Part shown: in pieces, positions 35,198-45,894 of the stretch | Layout: each line of letters starts with the position of its first letter | Numbering within the stretch: position 1 is the first letter of the stretch | Assembly: GCF_036785885.1 (NCBI RefSeq) | Contig: NC_092323.1 | Span: forward strand, 6,704,501-6,768,500 | Origin: Coffea arabica | Taxonomy: Eukaryota; Streptophyta; Magnoliopsida; Gentianales; Rubiaceae | Direction of reading: 5' to 3' | DNA length: 64,000 nucleotides | The notes under the pieces: model-generated | The model's database searches: none | Told to the model about the DNA's origin: nothing | Seen by the model: the letters and a program-made list of their open reading frames with translations, nothing else | Position numbers and translations under genes: made by a program

Positions 35198-38100
35198 CTA
35201 GGATTTTATGGGCCTGAAATTGCTTGAGAGCCGCTCAAGGTGCGACCAAAACAAGCTTCCCAACGACAACTTTGGCCTGTCTTCTGTGCCAGCGCTGTTG
35301 CGTCCGCCGGTGGAAGATGATGTGGTTCGGGACCGAAGATCTAACGGCTTATCAAGGACCAGTACGGTACCACCCCCTATTTCTCGTTGCACCATCTCCA
35401 GCGTCTCTCTGCTTATGTTATCCCCTGAGGCGTCTTTAACGTAAAACGTCCCAGCAGCTCTGTCCCCGTTTGTTCCAATCTCGGCTCTTGCTATAGATAG
35501 CCCATTCTCTCGAAACACTCTCGTAACATCAGCCAACAATCCTATCCTGTTTTCAGTGGTCACATCCAGCCTTATTCCCTGCACAGAATTTCGTTAAAGA
35601 CATTTTTAAGTGTTATTTTCCTATCGTTTCGACAAAAAAAAAAAAAAAGTGTTATTTTCCTTTCCAGCGTCGGAGCCCGCAACCTCCATCTTGAAGTTAA
35701 AATGATGGTTTTCTATACTTACGTGAGAAACTCTCCTCTCTGTAGCTGCAATGAGGCACTGAGTCACTCTTCGCCTCTCCACTTCCAAGTCCAGGGTGCA
35801 TCCATCCTTGTGCCTAATGTAATATTCCTGAAATTAAAGCACAGGATTAGAATTTGAACCACCATACCAGATGCACATTTTCTTTGTCATGGAAAAAGCC
35901 AGTGAACCATGTAGTTAAAAGGATAAACTCGCACGCATAGTTAAGCCAAGACAAGACACATTACCTGCACTGCTTTTGGTCCTTTGGAGCTAATCGCTGC
36001 ATGGAAGACAACATACTGCATATCCGTCAGAGCACATACTGTGTCAAAGAGCAACTTCAGTCGATCTTTACTCCTCACAGTAACTATAGAGTACCCCTTC
36101 TCGGTACAATTCTCTATTTTAACGCGTGTAGTAGCTTCACGTTCTTTCCTCCTCTGCCAATCAAACTTTCCGTTTGAATTCATTTCTTCATCTTTGCCAT
36201 CATCATCCTGGACAGAACAAGAACAGCATGCCTCATAGTCTCTATCGGCTGCCATCAGCTGGTGGAGCCGCCTTTCCGTGTGTGTTTTTCCACCTACAGG
36301 GCATGCCAACCTCACACTCCTTTTCTCACCGTTGCAGTGATGAGCCTCGACTACATTTTCTAGTTGAGCCTGCACACGTGCCACCCGGCAGGGATCAGTA
36401 ATCGGCCCGCCATTGCACTCATCTGCCACATAGATGATGCATGCAGCACGGGCGTTATGAGTCCATGCTACAGCAGCCGAAACATGGCATCCCATTTCAG
36501 CCAACACGGCAGACATCTCCGACATTAGACCCGGTCTATCCGTGCCAGTCATCTCAAGGGCTGTATGCTCTGCAGAGATGTATGCTGGCCTCACATTCTT
36601 GCTAATAGATGGTTGGACCTCCCTGGAACTCTCCCTACTTGTGCTGATTGCCTAAAAGTAAATTTGAAATTTTGTGTAATTTATTTAGAGCATGCAAAAA
36701 ATACAAAATTAAATTAAAATTAAATTTCCTCATGTATACGCTAACATATAAGCAATCCTCGTAAAATACAAAGGGAAAGAAGAGTACTAAAAATACTAAG
36801 CAATTCCCGTAAAATACAAAGGGAGAGAGTATTAAGTATTAACCTGTTGAATATAATGAATGAGGCTTTCATCAGTAATTTTGTTCCCCAGTTGGTCTGT
36901 CACGTGAAATACTGTGAAACATGAATTTAAAATATGAGTGTGAAGTTAAAATAAGGTAATCGTGTATGACTCACGTAGGGATAAAAAAGGTTCATTTTCA
37001 CATGTCTGGCAAGTTGCAACCAATAATTAATTCACTCGGCATACAACATAACCATTTAGAATTTTCTCATTGGTGCTCAGAGTCGAGAACGGTGTATGAT
37101 GCAAAGAAGGCGAGACCAACCGTCCATTAACCAGCCACCATCAGAACAAATGTATGATTTGGAAATGACGAGGTCCAGATCCGTCAGAACTTGGACCATT
37201 TCCAGTAGGATCCCATGCTTGTTTGCGCTATCAACCTTTGAACGGAAAGGCAAAAGACGACGAAAAATTAAATAATATGCAGAACAAAAAAAAATTGTGC
37301 ATTTACACATGTAAAGGTTTTCTTTACAGTCAGAGGCCACCATTGTTACTTCCTTTCTGTGCCGTGCTTATGTCTTTTGATTGTGGAAGCACTAAAAGAC
37401 CATTGAGTGGATATAGCCCTTGAAAATAATTCATGTCATTTTCCCCTTAAGTTGCCTTGAATTAAACATATGGTACTATTCTTTATTGACCTAATGGCCC
37501 TAATACAACAGATTGAGACTTCAGCCGGAATCATCTTGAGAGGGTAGAGTCTGGAAGGAAAAGCTTCATATAGATCTCTATCTGAGATGGGTTTCCAGTG
37601 TGCTCGGTGGGTCACAGACTGACTTCAGCCAAAACCACTTGCATTGTCTGAGAGATCAGGATCCTAGGATTGGTGATGCCCAATGAAGGACTCGGGAAAA
37701 TAATGGTAACTGAAAGTTCTGACTTTTTTGATAGATCACTACTACTAAGTGACTACTGACTAATAAATGTTGAGGGTTTTCAAAACAACAAAAAGCACTG
37801 GAATAACTAACGAGTCCACCTGTTTCAATGTAATCAGGCAGGCATATGTTGGCAGTGGTATGGTATCTTGATATCCTTTTCAAGGTTGGTTTCACATCTA
37901 TGCTGGAATCTATTAGCCCGTCCCCACCGTTTCAACTTAGAAATTCTAGCTGAATAATTTAGTCAAGGAAACCATTGGTATCATCCCTTAAAGAAAGACC
38001 TGACTAAGCAATAACTTTGGTCTAACAAAGGTCGCCAAACAACTAATAAAGATTCGTACTTTCTAAAAATTCTTGTTCTTAGTTACTAACCTTCACAAGG

Positions 38101-38350
38101 GTGCAATCTGGGCAGGTATCATTGTCTATGGAAACCCTGCAGAAAGCTCAAGAAGAAGAAGCTCGTATAAGGGTCAAGCAAACAGAGTTAACCCGCAAAA
38201 ACTGATTTTGAATCACAGAAATTGGACGATTATGTGTGTGTCTATATATATATTCGGACGAAGTGATGCAAGAAAAAACCTTGGAGGATGCATTCTTTCA
38301 ATTAGAGATACGATATCCGGATCAACATAAGGCCTATAAATGATCTCCAT
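35198..38350 (-). CDS. ACR1: ACT-domain repeat protein, ACR1-like
   Basis: Seven exons join to 490 codons: 38280-38350, 38091-38136, 37121-37235, 36844-36911, 35965-36651, 35723-35827 and 35198-35578. All split codons fit. The N-terminus [19 protein letters not shown] and the end [12 protein letters not shown] match the ACR1 subgroup of plant ACR proteins as I remember it. Four ACT domains can be seen: about residues 38-110 ([34 protein letters not shown]), 130-205 ([18 protein letters not shown]), 285-360 ([18 protein letters not shown]) and 366-440 ([18 protein letters not shown]). ACT domains bind small ligands such as amino acids; ACR proteins are thought to be regulatory rather than enzymatic, and the ligand of ACR1 is not known. 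A Lys/Glu-rich, low-conservation linker lies near residues 245-280. Exons 1 and 2 are too short for a simple frame scan. Confidence 0.93.
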
Positions 38351-39621
38351 CTCCTGTCTTAATGATCTCCGAGATTATGCTTCACCTGAACCTGAAATAG
38401 TCAACTAAACCAAATAAATGTCCAACAAAGTTGACATGCAAATCTCCTTCGAATTAATTCAGATTTTAAGCGCGTGCCAGTTCAGAAAATTGAGCAAGGA
38501 AGCGGCGTATATTCTTGTTTTTCCCATTAATCCAAAAAAAAAAAAAAAAACAACAACAATAACAAAACAGAAAATATTGAGATAGGCTTCCTTGTTTTTC
38601 ACTAAGATAATCAATCAAATACAAACAAATGTTTTAAACTGCAAGAAGATGAATCAAAAGATACTCTGAGTCCTGACCTCATTTAAAAGAAAATTTTAAC
38701 AGAAAGAAAAATAAAAGAAAAAAGGGAGAATCCGAAACTGAAGGGAGGACTCATCAGATCAGAAAAGACGGAGGCACGAAGGAGAACTGGAATTTGGTGC
38801 TTAAATAGGAAGCTTTATTTGGGCAAGCGTTTGTCTAAGAGAATCTAACATGGGAGCTTCTTTGAGTAAATGGTTTTCTTTGCATAATGCACCAGAGAAA
38901 AGATAGAGAGTATGGTTTACTTATAAGATCTTGGGATTACCCGAGGACTAGAAATTTATATTTTAAAAGTCAAAACCTGGGAGACCCTTAACTCCAGGTG
39001 ACTTGTTCTCCTTCCTTGACAACAGAGAGGGAGAGGGAGAGGGAGAGGGAGAGGGGAGGGAGGGTGCAGGGGAGAGAAAACTGCAGCAGAAGAGCAACAT
39101 TAGCGATACGCGAAATGTACATGTATCTGCCTAAGAATTCTATATAAGCTCCAACTGGCCTCCTATCCTCTCCCGTTAGCTAAACGGACTTTTCCGGCCC
39201 GAACATGGATTCTCCTTTTCTAGTTACTAGTGATAAGGGCAAACTAAAGTTATGTCCAATTTAGCAACAACCACCTTTTATATAGAAGAGTTTAATTTTG
39301 ACAAAAAAAAAAGTATAGAAGAAATTAGTATAAAATTTTTATTAAAAAATAAACTCTCAAATTTATAAAAAAATTTTGAATAGAATTTTAATTAACTTAG
39401 TGATTACAATATTTATCAGTGATTATGGGCGAAAATTAGTTCTGATTGCATTGATAGGCAATATGGGCAAGATGCAATCAAATGATAAAGGCATAATTTA
39501 GCGATTACGAGAGTAAATTTGGAAATCCAAAGGTGAAAAAAAATTACCCCAAAGCCAGTACACTCCCTTCATATATAACAGTATAGATGATTTGACTCAA
39601 AATTCAAATTAAATACATTTA
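38351..39621 (-). promoter_or_regulatory. Upstream region of ACR1
   Basis: It contains a purine-rich tract at 39024-39064 (GAGAGG repeats, so CT-rich in the ACR1 sense strand), of a kind often found in plant 5' leaders. A poly-A run lies at 38535-38552. ACR1 may have a noncoding first exon here; no transcript evidence is available. Nothing else is recognised up to the Harbinger element at 39622. Confidence 0.4.
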
Positions 39622-40427
39622 GGGTCCGTTTGTTTCGAGTGAAAATGTTTTCCAGGAAAATATTTTCCTAATTTCCCGTGTTTGGTTGCACAAAAGTTAT
39701 TGAAAACATTTTCCTATGTAAAATATTTTCACTCATCTTATGGAAAACAACTTCCCTTCCAAACTTACTGAAGTTGTTTTCCGAAATGCATGCATCCCGC
39801 CTGTAGTATGTTCCAAACTTACTGAAAACATCTTGTAGTATGTTCTTTTTTTTTTTTAGTGTAAACAGGAAGATTCGAACCCAAAACCTCTTCCTTACAC
39901 TCCCTCCCCCGTACCACCCAACCCAACCCAACCCTCCCCCTAGTATATTCAAAATAAAAAAAAAACTCATCGTGCTCATCCTATACTAATAATTAATTAT
40001 GTATAATAGGGACATTCTTTTCTAGAGAAACTTTCAGCAGTGAGAGTGCAAGATATATGTCACAATAAGCATTGCATGTGATTGATATTTGACACTAAAT
40101 GACCAGCAATTTGTTTATTGTTTAAGGAGATATTTTTTATTCATATATACATTTCTCCAAGATTTTTTAAAGTTAAACAATGAGATAAATTTTCTTATTT
40201 TGCATGGGAAGAAGTATGTAGTTATAATGTGTAGAAAGTAAAGATAGAGATAAAAGTAAAAATATTTCAAAAGTTAAACAAACACCAGAAAAATGAAGTA
40301 AGAAAATATTTTCAATAAATTAACCAAACACCTGAAAATGACGAAAGGGAAATGATTTTCATGGAAAATTACTTCCACGGAAAATATTTTCCCAAGGAAA
40401 ACATTTTACTTCCAACCAAACAGACCC
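39622..40427. mobile_element. Complete PIF/Harbinger-type non-autonomous element, 806 bp
   Basis: The TTA duplication is perfect (39619-39621, 40428-40430). Termini are GGGTCCGTTTGTTTCGAGTG and, as reverse complement, GGGTCTGTTTGGTTGGAAGT, extending inward with AAAATGTTTTCC and AAAATATTTTCC words. A 3-bp TTA/TAA target and GGG(T)C ends fit the Tourist/PIF-Harbinger group. There is no transposase frame. It is the full-length relative of the truncated copies in the array. Confidence 0.85.
39846..39940 (-). mobile_element. 95-bp SINE-like insert in the Harbinger element
   Basis: Flanked by TAGTATGTTC (39836-39845) and TAGTATATTC (39941-39950). The minus strand reads a G-rich head, then GTGTAAGGAAGAG, a GGTTCGAATC B-box-like motif, CCTGTTTACACT and poly-A. 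It is short for a tRNA-derived SINE and has no clear A box, so it could be a 5'-truncated copy. A relative lies at 61333-61428. Confidence 0.6.
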
Positions 40428-41659
40428 TTAGTAGAAGTTAAAAAATAAGGCTCCAGCTTCTTGTTTAGATTCAAACTTGATAAGGAGCTAAATATTTTAT
40501 AAAAAAAATGCTAGTGACACTCTCTTATTTGTGACTTTTTTGCTCATGTAAACCCAAAAGGAAGGAAAAAAGTTGAAGATACTCTACATTTTAATTACAC
40601 CTTCATAAAAAGAAAATTGATGATACAATTAACAAAGGATATGGGTAGTTTTTTTTTTTAATCTAATTTAGATAGTCAAAATATCAAAAAGAGTTTCATT
40701 AACAAATAAGAAAGTGCATTTCAACATTTTTTTTCTAAAATAGTTTTTTGTATAAATTTTATTTTGAACTTCCTTCAAGGATGAATTGTTAGACTTCCAT
40801 GTTAGTTATTTCTTGTTCAACTAGTAGTATTTTTACTATCAAACCACAAGAATAAAAAAAACAGCCACCGATAAAAGGATGCTCGCTTAATCGTAGCGTA
40901 ATACTTGCGTACAATTGATAGAAGTAGCTATGAATCAGCATGGGAATTGGGACGGGTCAAGTCTTAAGGGTGAATTGGGTAACCAATGGTTGTTATGGTC
41001 GTCGTGAGGGGCGTTTGAGGTGGGCAGAGCGGTGTAAGCTACGTGTAAAGTAAGAATGAGATGGCAGTGGTTGGCAGCAGCTGTTGATGATGATCCGGTT
41101 CCAGGATTCCATTGAGGCGGCTCGGACTCGTAGGTATCGGCACGTAGTTCTTAAGCAAGGCGGTGGCTGCGAATCAATTTCGGGATACACGTGGCCCGGG
41201 TTTCTTTCTTTTTTTTTTTTCCGAAAGGATAATACGTGGCCCGGGTATCTTTCTGTCTTTCTCAGTTTCTCTCTCTCTCTCTCTTCGTGGATGGATGGAC
41301 GTTTTTAAATGGATTAAATGACTAAAATAATCATTAAATTATTTAAAATAGTACAGTTCGAACATTAAACTTTTTTTTGGCACAATCCAATCATTTAATT
41401 CTTTAAAATGGGCTTTTTGGATTATATTAGCTAAGTTAACCAATAAATCAACCAAAAAATGCACATTTGACCTACTATTCTAGGTTTCACAAAAATGTCA
41501 GCTCTTTTTCATTTGATCTAGCAAAAAAGACCCAAAACCAAAACGCTGATTTTAAGGAGTTGAATGATTTTTTCGCCAAAACAGAAAAACTGCTCACAGT
41601 GACCAAATCGTGCCATTTTAGATAATTTAATCATCATTCCAACCATTTTAAATTTCACT
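40428..41659. other. Intergenic, no supported gene
   Basis: Mostly AT-rich. A short direct duplication of TACACGTGGCCCGGGT-like sequence lies at 41186-41210 and 41231-41252, followed by a (CT)n run at 41269-41284. The CT run and small open frames at 40993-41308 suggest a decayed leader, but no coding exon can be supported. Confidence 0.5.
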
Positions 41660-42229
41660 GGGTATGTTTGGATTAGGAAGATTTGAAATAAAAAAATTTA
41701 CTTCACAAATTCCAATCACCTTTTTATCTCATATATATATCACATCACAAAAAATGTTACAGTAATTATCTCAAATAAATCATGGGAGAATTGTACCAAT
41801 CGTCCATCACATATCACTGATGTTAAAATTTAGTCCCTTAGAACGAAAATGATTAGTTTTAATTCCTAACAAACAAAAAATGTTCACCTTTAATCCATTT
41901 TTACTTTTTCGAGCGGATTTTGATTGGAATTTACTAGGCCCACATGACGTTTCCAATTTTTAAAGGGTAAAAATGAAAAATCAACTTGATCAGAAATTTG
42001 AGGAACTAATGCTGCATATCTTTAGTTAAATATTCATCAAAATACACAAAAACTATTCCACCATTACCGAAAATCTCCGATTCATCTCAAACCAAAATGA
42101 ACCATAATTTCAAACTCCTCTTAGTTGATTGAAATTCTTTTGAAGGAAATTCGTGATTAAAAACAAGAAAATAACAAGCAAATGTGCTATAAAAGATAAA
42201 TGCAAAAAAATGAAAAAGAAAAATGAAAA

Positions 42230-42835
42230 TGTGCTTCCTTGACCAAAACATTCTAGCAAGTCTGTCAGGAGTTCCTGGTCAAAATCAAGATGGAAAAAAT
42301 TCCACAGGCCTAAAGTTGAGAGCAAAATTTGGTGGCTTGCAATATCTAAAGACAGCATTTTTTGGGGTGAAAATGGGATGGGATTGAAATGCTTTGTCAA
42401 AGTTTCCATCTTTTTCTTGTTCCAGTGCCACGTCATTGGACTCTTTCCCTTCTTCCGTGAAGAAACTATGCCAACTTTCAAGCTGGGATTGTTGAACGGG
42501 ACAATGGCAAGATGAGAAAAAGTTTTAGGAGATGAAGGCATGGATTGTATGGGATGTGTCTTTGAGAAACTCTTCAGATCAAAGTCACTGAGATTTTGTG
42601 ATAGAAGCGTGATGTCTAAACAAGGCTTTTGATGGAGCTCAAGATTCTGCTCATGGTCGGTTGATGATCGGGGCAAAGAAGAAGCTGGCTTTTTATGAGT
42701 TTTAAGGACTTCTCTTTTGCGTTCGAGTTTCTTGGGTTTTCGGCGACTTCGGCTCTTAAGAGGCAAATGCAGAGCTTTCCCCAGTGCTCCACAGCTTCCG
42801 ACATTTCATTCAGGCATTTTACGAACACTTGCAAC
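42230..42835 (-). pseudogene. Captured gene fragment inside the MULE, unrecognised
   Basis: A minus-strand frame covers most of this stretch (about 180 codons before running into the inverted repeat). Its basic, Ser/Pro-rich sequence includes SSRKKGKSPMTWHWNKKK and SKTHPIQSMPSSPKTFSHLA. An adjacent frame reads QVFVKCLNEMSEAVEHW, so the parent gene may have contributed two exons now out of frame. I do not recognise the parent. Codon-like quality and sharp loss at the inverted repeat suggest capture rather than a resident gene. Confidence 0.5.
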
Positions 42836-43013
42836 GCTGGTTGACAATGGTGCTGTCACGATCTATAGCAGTAATGCAATTACTGAAACCAAGAAGAATG
42901 AAAGTCAGGATGGCTCAAACGCTGGAAGGTGGAGAAATTGTGGAAGTTGCATCCGTCGATCAAGCCAAGGTCGCCAAGTCTGCCGGCGCTTGTTACATCA
43001 TTATCTCTAAACC
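42836..43013 (+). pseudogene. Captured PDX1.2-like fragment
   Basis: One frame reads DNGAVTIYSSNAITETKKN. After about 42900 the match moves to another frame, reading VRMAQTLEGGEIVEVASV and then DQAKVAKSAGACYIIIS. This is the N-terminal region of a PDX1 (PdxS) protein, the synthase subunit of vitamin B6 formation, and closest to the non-catalytic PDX1.2 type by my memory of that family. Residues between the two parts (normally an FSVK-like segment) are missing and the frame is broken. Only about 60 of ~310 residues remain, so it cannot make a functional protein. Confidence 0.75.
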
Positions 43014-43127
43014 CAATTTATTTGGCATTTCAATTAGCAATTTCCTTCAGATGAATTTCAATCAGTTGCTGCGAGTTTGCAATTAGGGTTGTTTTGGGTT
43101 GAGATGAATTGTTAGTAATGATGGGTT

Positions 43128-45401
43128 TTTTTTTTTTTTTTTTCCAAACGATATCAACTTTTATAACCAAAATAGAAATTACAGAGTTGGAGCAACTGCT
43201 CCTACATCATTCTTGGCTAAAACAGTAAGCCAAATTGGAAAGGAATTCTTCCAACTGATTTCGTCCTGCAAGCTTGTGGCAAATTTTGCCAGCTTATGAG
43301 ACACACGATTGCCTTCTCTTTTAACAAAAGAGAACTGGCAAACATCAAAATCATGACTTAGAAACAAAACATCACTTAATATGGTCCCTGTGATTGGATC
43401 ATCCACATTTCTCTCCCTAAGCTTGTCCACCAGTAGTTTACAATCAGACTGTATTTCAACTTTGTTCCAGCCACACAGTCTGGCCTTGATTACAGCTTCC
43501 CTGATAGCAAAAGCCTCCTCCACTGCTGGGATTCCGTTCCTGCTTTCACTACCTGCCCAAGCTCCTACAACCTCTCCATCCTCCTTCCTTGCCACAACTC
43601 CCCACCCAATTCTTCTATCTTTTACCACCAAGGCTGCATCAGTGTTAAGTTTAATACAGCCCTGAGAGGGTGGAAGCCAACTACTTACCCCAGCTCCCTG
43701 TTCCTTCATCCTTTCCTCAGCATTAGCCATCCCCTTCCTAACATCTGAGAACTCAGCCCACTCTTGCACAGCTTTACTAGCTATTCTTCCAGGACAGTTA
43801 CTCCTCTTCTCAAACTGCACTTGATTTCTTGATTTCCAGATCTGCCAAAGTATATTCACTGTCAAAGCAATGTGGTTTCTTCCTTCTGCTCTGTCCTTTG
43901 CTTCCATCAAACTATTCCACCAAAGCCAAAAGCTGTGCCTAAACTCTCTTAACCCATCCCAATCAATTGGAGCTGCCTTCCATATATACTCTGCATGCTT
44001 ACAAAAGAAGAACATGTGTTCCAAAGTTTCTGTCAACTCCCCACAACAACTGCATTTGTCCACCCCCTGTCCAATTCTCCTTCTGATTACCTCATTGACA
44101 GGCAAGACACCATGCAAACATTTCCAGATAAAATGCTTCAGTTTATGTTTGATGTCTAACCCCCAAAGCACCCTCCAGGCTTTAGAGTTGGGTTCATTCC
44201 TGCTATTGCTAGCCTCTTGCTGATCCTTCCTTTTCAAATCCCCCCTCATATCTCTAGCCAGCATATATCCAGTTCTGACAGAATACTGACCAGATTTGGT
44301 AAGTGGCCACACCAACTTGTCCTTTCCAGCACATAGACTAATTGGAGTTCCTTCTATCCTCCTGCAGTCCTCCTCACTTAGCAAAGACTCCATAACAGTT
44401 CTATGCCACCTCCCATTCTGGATCAGCTCATATACCTTCTGGACATGACACCCTGCAGGCCTTTGAGTAGACACCATACCAGTTCCTTCACCTGGTATCC
44501 ACCTGTCCTTCCAAATATCCACTGTTCTGCCATCCCCTATCCTTTTCCTGGCTCCTCTTTCCAATACCCCCCTTGCACTCATTATGCTTTTCCAGATCCA
44601 GCAGTCGCCTGCCCTTACTTGTGTTTTCCAAACAGATTCCCCTTTGAAGTATTTTTCCTTTAATACCTTACTCATCAACAGATTAGGCTGTGTCAGAATC
44701 CTCCATAACATCTTAGCCAACATGGCACTATTAAAATCCTGCAGATCCCTAAAGCCCAAGCCACCCTTTCCTTTGACAGCAGCTAGCTTCTCCCATCCTA
44801 CCCAATGAGTCTTCCTCTTCCCATCACTCTCCCCCCACCAAAAGGCAGCCATTTGTCTACTTATATCCTGACACAAGCTCTTAGGCAACCTACAGCAATT
44901 CATAGCATAGGCAGGCATTGCTAGTATCACAGATTTCAATAACACTTCCTTCCCAGCCTGACTCAACAGTTTTTCTTTCCACCCCTTAAGCCTTTCCAAC
45001 ACCCTTTCCTTAATATAGCTGAAAACCTGATTTTTAGATCTCCCAATCACCATAGGTAACCCAAGATACTTGCTCTGGTCCACCTGTTTCATTCCCCCTA
45101 GTATCCTAAGGATTTCTGCCTTATTCCTTACCCCAGTGTTTTTACTGAAAAACACGGAAGATTTATCTAAACTAATCTTCTGTCCTGAAGCTGCTTCATA
45201 CATCTCCAATATTTTCATCACCTGATTAGCCTCACCTACACTGGCCCTACAGAATATAAGGGTGTCATCTGCAAAGAACAAATGAGAAATAGCAGGACTA
45301 TCTTTGGCAATCTTTAGTCCAGTCAGACAATGATTATCCAAAGCATGTTTCAGCAGGCTAGACAGACCTTCAGATACTAATAAGAACAGGTATGGGGATA
45401 G
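43128..45401 (-). mobile_element. 5'-truncated L1-type LINE
   Basis: The 14-bp target duplication AGTAATGATGGGTT occurs at 43114-43127 and 45402-45415. The poly-A tail appears as a T run at 43126-43143. The 5' end starts abruptly inside the reverse transcriptase (at LSPYLFLLVSEGLS). It lies within the right inverted repeat of the MULE. Confidence 0.9.
43179..45401 (-). CDS. LINE ORF2 C-terminal part: reverse transcriptase end, zf-RVT, RNase H
   Basis: An open frame of ~740 codons runs from the truncation point to a stop. It has the reverse transcriptase active-site box FADD (in SHLFFADDTLIF), then the thumb and connection region (KYLGLPMVIGR). A zf-RVT segment follows with CSCCGELTETLEHMFFFC, then an RNase H domain with the Asp-Glu-Asp residues in LNTDAALV, EEAFAIREA and IQSDCKLL. 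Plant L1 elements of this layout are known. The endonuclease and first half of the transcriptase are lost, so it cannot move by itself. No internal stop is seen, pointing to a fairly recent insertion. Confidence 0.92.
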   Translation of the reverse strand, partial: LSPYLFLLVSEGLSSLLKHALDNHCLTGLKIAKDSPAISHLFFADDTLIFCRASVGEANQVMKILEMYEAASGQKISLDKSSVFFSKNTGVRNKAEILRILGGMKQVDQSKYLGLPMVIGRSKNQVFSYIKERVLERLKGWKEKLLSQAGKEVLLKSVILAMPAYAMNCCRLPKSLCQDISRQMAAFWWGESDGKRKTHWVGWEKLAAVKGKGGLGFRDLQDFNSAMLAKMLWRILTQPNLLMSKVLKEKYFKGESVWKTQVRAGDCWIWKSIMSARGVLERGARKRIGDGRTVDIWKDRWIPGEGTGMVSTQRPAGCHVQKVYELIQNGRWHRTVMESLLSEEDCRRIEGTPISLCAGKDKLVWPLTKSGQYSVRTGYMLARDMRGDLKRKDQQEASNSRNEPNSKAWRVLWGLDIKHKLKHFIWKCLHGVLPVNEVIRRRIGQGVDKCSCCGELTETLEHMFFFCKHAEYIWKAAPIDWDGLREFRHSFWLWWNSLMEAKDRAEGRNHIALTVNILWQIWKSRNQVQFEKRSNCPGRIASKAVQEWAEFSDVRKGMANAEERMKEQGAGVSSWLPPSQGCIKLNTDAALVVKDRRIGWGVVARKEDGEVVGAWAGSESRNGIPAVEEAFAIREAVIKARLCGWNKVEIQSDCKLLVDKLRERNVDDPITGTILSDVLFLSHDFDVCQFSFVKREGNRVSHKLAKFATSLQDEISWKNSFPIWLTVLAKNDVGAVAPTL

Positions 45402-45726
45402 AGTAATGATGGGTTAGTTATATATTTTTTGATGAATGTTTAACTAAAGCTTTGCACTATTAGTCTCCTCACATTTTCTAGTCAAGGTGATTTGTCATTC
45501 TTACCCTTTGAAAATTGTGCATGTCATGTGGACCCAATAAGTTCCGGTCAAAATCCACTTGAAAAAGTGAAAATGGACTAAAAGTGATCATTTTTTTTCG
45601 TCAGGGACTAAAACTAATCATTTTCGTTTTAAGGGATTTAATTTTCACGTCAGCGATATATGAGCGATGATTGGTCTCATTCTCTCATAAATCATCAAAA
45701 TAAACTCCTATCCAAACAAATTTACT

Positions 45727-45894
45727 GATTGTGTTTGGATTGAAATTATTTGAAAAAAAATAATTTGTTTCACAATTCCAATTACCTTTTTATCTTTCCA
45801 ATTACTTTTTTATTTCACATAATCACATTACAAAAGGTACTACAATAATTATTTCAAATAAATCATCCAAATAAACTCCTATCCAAACAAACTC
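45727..45894. mobile_element. Intact MITE copy next to the interrupted one
   Basis: It runs from TGATTGTGTTTGGATTG to TCCTATCCAAACAAACTCA with inverted ends. At the position of the MULE insertion in its neighbour it reads AAATAAATCATCCAAATAAA, an empty-site reference. It also has an internal duplication of CCAATTAC..TTTTTAT. Confidence 0.7.

Larger units (their letters stand above)
41784..45686. mobile_element. Mutator-like element with gene fragments (Pack-MULE), LINE-interrupted
   Basis: The 9-bp duplication ATAAATCAT is perfect (41775-41783, 45687-45695). Ends are GGGAGAATTGTACCAATCGT and, as reverse complement, GAGAGAATGAGACCAATCAT. Inverted repeats are long, about 380 bases: 41784-42165 against 45686 down to 45416 plus 43127 down to 43020, because the right repeat is interrupted by a LINE. 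A 9-bp duplication and long inverted repeats define MULEs. Without the LINE the element would be about 1.6 kb. There is no MURA transposase; the centre holds at least two captured gene pieces. Confidence 0.85.
41660..45722. mobile_element. Small MITE split by a MULE insertion
   Basis: The left half, about 41660-41783, starts GGGTATGTTTGGATTAGG. The right half, 45687-45722, ends ACTCCTATCCAAACAAATTT. The halves join at the duplicated ATAAATCAT and then match the intact neighbour copy at 45727-45894 in order. The core has the ACAAAA.TGTTACAGTAATTAT word common in plant MITEs of this type. Confidence 0.7.

Noticed and set aside
43381..44808. Plus-strand frames across the LINE
   Set aside because: They are antisense shadows of the long LINE frame.
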